The notes beneath the pieces were generated by a model, which was not told the DNA's origin, made no database searches, and saw only the letters and a list, made by a program, of their open reading frames with translations. A program made the position numbers and the translations under genes. A stretch of DNA of 64,000 nucleotides from Methylococcus sp. Mc7 (lineage in GTDB: Bacteria > Pseudomonadota > Gammaproteobacteria > Methylococcales > Methylococcaceae). This document shows, in pieces, positions 62,488 to 64,000 of this stretch (position 1 is its first letter; every line of letters starts with the position of its first letter). The stretch is taken from the NCBI RefSeq assembly GCF_019285515.1, contig NZ_CP079095.1, forward strand, positions 2,512,501 through 2,576,500, read 5' to 3'.

Positions 62488-63506
62488 GGCCGCCCCGCGA
62501 CAGCGCGGCCTATCTCGGCGAGCAGGGCCGGGCCGCGGTAGATGAAGCCGGTATAGACCTGCACCAGGCTGGCGCCGGCCTCGAGCTTCGTCACGGCATC
62601 CGCGCCGGAAAAGATGCCGCCGCAAGCGATGATGGGCACCCGGTTTTGCAAGGCATCGGCGAGCCGGGCGACGACGTCGGTCGAACGCGTGAACAGCGGC
62701 TTGCCGCTCAGGCCACCGGCCTCGTCGGCGTGTTTCAGTCCCTCCACGCCGTCCCGCGACGCCGTGGTGTTGGTGGCGATGACCGCGTCCACCCCGTGGC
62801 GGACCAGGGCGCCGGCCAGCGCCTGAATCTCTTCCGGATCCATGTCGGGGGCGACCTTCAGCGCCAGCGGCACCCGCTTGCCGTGTTCTCCGTTCAGTTT
62901 CTCGCGTTCCTGCATCAGCCCGGCCAGCAATTCGTCGAGCTGGGCGCCGAATTGCAGGCTGCGCAGGCCCGGCGTGTTGGGGGAGGAGACGTTGAGGGTG
63001 ACGTAGTGGGCATACGGATAGACCGCCCTGAGCCCTGCGCGGTAATCCTCCAGCGCCCGCTCCACCGGAGTCGTCAGGTTCTTGCCGATGTTGATCCCCA
63101 GGATGCCGCGGTAGCGGGTTTGCCGGACCCGGGCGATGAGGTGTTCGACGCCGGCGTTGTTGAAGCCCATGCGGTTGACGATGGCGCCGGCCTCGGGCAG
63201 CCGGAACAATCGGGGCCTGGGGTTGCCGGGCTGGGGGCGCGGCGTGACCGTGCCGATTTCGAGGAAGCCGAAGCCGAGCGCGGCCAGCCCGTCGATACAG
63301 TCGCCGTTCTTGTCCAGGCCGGCGGCGAGGCCGACCGGGTTGGGGAAGTCCAGCCCCATGACGGTGCGCGGGCTGGCGGGCAGCGTTTGTCTCAACGGAT
63401 TGGCTGGGCCCAGCTTCGACGCCAGTTGCAAAGCCGACAGGCTCAGGTCGTGGGCGGTTTCAGGGTCCAGGCGGAACAGCAGGGAACGGAGCAGGTTTTC
63501 GTACAT
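62484..63506 (-). CDS. pyrD: Dihydroorotate dehydrogenase (quinone type)
   Basis: From the ATG at 63506 it is 341 aa. Class 2 features: N-terminal membrane-associated helix ([26 protein letters not shown]), [51 protein letters not shown] with the catalytic Ser, and the flavin-binding [18 protein letters not shown]. It oxidises dihydroorotate in pyrimidine synthesis. An upstream in-frame extension reads through a dispersed repeat ([11 protein letters not shown]) and is not the start. Confidence 0.96.
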   Translation of the reverse strand: MYENLLRSLLFRLDPETAHDLSLSALQLASKLGPANPLRQTLPASPRTVMGLDFPNPVGLAAGLDKNGDCIDGLAALGFGFLEIGTVTPRPQPGNPRPRLFRLPEAGAIVNRMGFNNAGVEHLIARVRQTRYRGILGINIGKNLTTPVERALEDYRAGLRAVYPYAHYVTLNVSSPNTPGLRSLQFGAQLDELLAGLMQEREKLNGEHGKRVPLALKVAPDMDPEEIQALAGALVRHGVDAVIATNTTASRDGVEGLKHADEAGGLSGKPLFTRSTDVVARLADALQNRVPIIACGGIFSGADAVTKLEAGASLVQVYTGFIYRGPALLAEIGRAVAGRP

Positions 63507-63538
63507 GAGGAGGGTTGAGGATTGTAGGCTGCAGGCCC

Positions 63539-64000
63539 TCACCCTGAATCCCTCTCCCAGAGAGAGGGGGGCCTCGCTCCCTTCTCCCTCTGGGACAAAT
63601 CTGCCGGGAGCAGATTCGCATTTACCCGAAGGGTGCCAGGGCACGACGCCTGGCATGAGAAGGGCCGGGGATGAGGGGGCGGGATCAGGCGGCGCACGGT
63701 CGCCAGGGCTTCGGGGTCGAGTTCGGCGGTGCGCCGGGCGCGGTGGCAGAGCGCGCCGCGGAAACCGAGGTAATCGGGCTCAAGGCTCAGCAGCTCCGGT
63801 ATGTCCTCTTTCCGGAGCGAGCCGGCCAAGCCGCACAGCAGACCCTGCTCCCGTGTTTCGTCCACGAAGCGTTCCAGGGTTGGACGATCGAGCAGCCCGG
63901 TCAGCGATCCTCGGGCCTTGTCCTGGGTGTCCAGCATGGCGCCGGCGAAGCCGGCCTTCTTCAGCCGGGCGATCCAGTCGAAGTCCGGCAGGTCGTCCGC
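63539..64000 (-). CDS. mfnB: MfnB, (5-formylfuran-3-yl)methyl phosphate synthase (partial, runs off the right edge)
   Basis: The open frame continues beyond 64000, so the N-terminus is missing. The visible C-terminal half reads [19 protein letters not shown], then [19 protein letters not shown] and [20 protein letters not shown], all MfnB (UPF0264) blocks. MfnB makes the furan precursor of methanofuran, used in tetrahydromethanopterin-linked C1 oxidation. The last 45 or so residues after RRLIPPP come from a dispersed repeat (around 63545-63665) and are not part of the family. Confidence 0.78.
   Translation of the reverse strand, partial: ADDLPDFDWIARLKKAGFAGAMLDTQDKARGSLTGLLDRPTLERFVDETREQGLLCGLAGSLRKEDIPELLSLEPDYLGFRGALCHRARRTAELDPEALATVRRLIPPPHPRPFSCQASCPGTLRVNANLLPADLSQREKGARPPSLWERDSG
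63545..63665. repeat. Dispersed GC-rich repeat between pyrD and mfnB
   Basis: The stretch CCCTCTCCC..GAGAGGGGG, CTCCCTCTGGGAC and the following segment has the look of an intergenic REP-like repeat of the kind that in frame reads [11 protein letters not shown]. It extends the 3' end of mfnB and lies upstream of pyrD. Confidence 0.55.

Overview
The window reads as GC-rich chromosomal DNA of a gammaproteobacterium, most probably a Methylococcaceae-type methanotroph. Three things point there: the complete ruvCAB, tol-pal, cpoB, queE, queC and gltX order typical of gammaproteobacteria; a partial mfnB (methanofuran biosynthesis, found outside archaea mainly in C1-utilising bacteria) at the right edge; and a protein resembling the exosortase-associated TIGR04073 family. 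The species name is an inference.

Left region (1-16.9 kb, all minus strand). A six-gene operon-like run transcribed from 16865 down to 3590 encodes a PUFA/heterocyst-lipid-like polyketide synthase (two nitropropane-dioxygenase-type enoyl reductase domains, KS, AT, ACP, KR), a dehydratase fused to a phosphopantetheinyl transferase, then a LolD-like ATPase, a LolC/E- or MacB-like permease, a LolA-like periplasmic protein and an outer membrane beta-barrel. It looks like one 'make a lipid and carry it to the outer membrane' system. A secreted EF-hand protein and a partial thioester reductase follow further downstream.

Housekeeping block (17.6-33.1 kb, mostly plus strand). yebC-ruvC-ruvA-ruvB-ybgC, then a convergent pair (dynamin-like GTPase and a lipoprotein) that separates ybgC from tolQ-tolR-tolA-tolB-pal-cpoB-queE-queC, then gltX and a tRNA-Ala/tRNA-Glu pair with a near-consensus promoter.

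Mobile element (33014-44983). A roughly 12 kb element is integrated in the 3' end of tRNA-Glu, bounded by a 41-bp perfect direct repeat. It has a tyrosine integrase, a HigBA toxin-antitoxin pair, an AlpA-like regulator, a DUF927/Toprim primase-helicase (frameshifted in this sequence), an iteron-rich putative replication origin, many small unknown genes and a Nu1-like terminase small subunit. No capsid, tail, portal or large terminase genes are visible. This is the layout of a phage satellite (PICI-like), not of a complete prophage.

Right region (45-64 kb). A TIGR04073-like gene and a PAS-GGDEF-EAL protein precede a second giant synthase (2911 aa, minus strand). Its order is KS-AT-GAF-GAF-ACP-ACP-KR-DH-degenerate PPTase-double hotdog thioesterase. 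Two GAF sensor-like domains inside an iterative synthase, together with an enediyne-type C-terminus, make it highly unusual. Beyond it lie a heavy-metal RND pump, an AbrB-type antitoxin with a clear operator and a PIN toxin killed by a nonsense codon, ubiX, a glyoxalase-fold protein, pyrD and partial mfnB.
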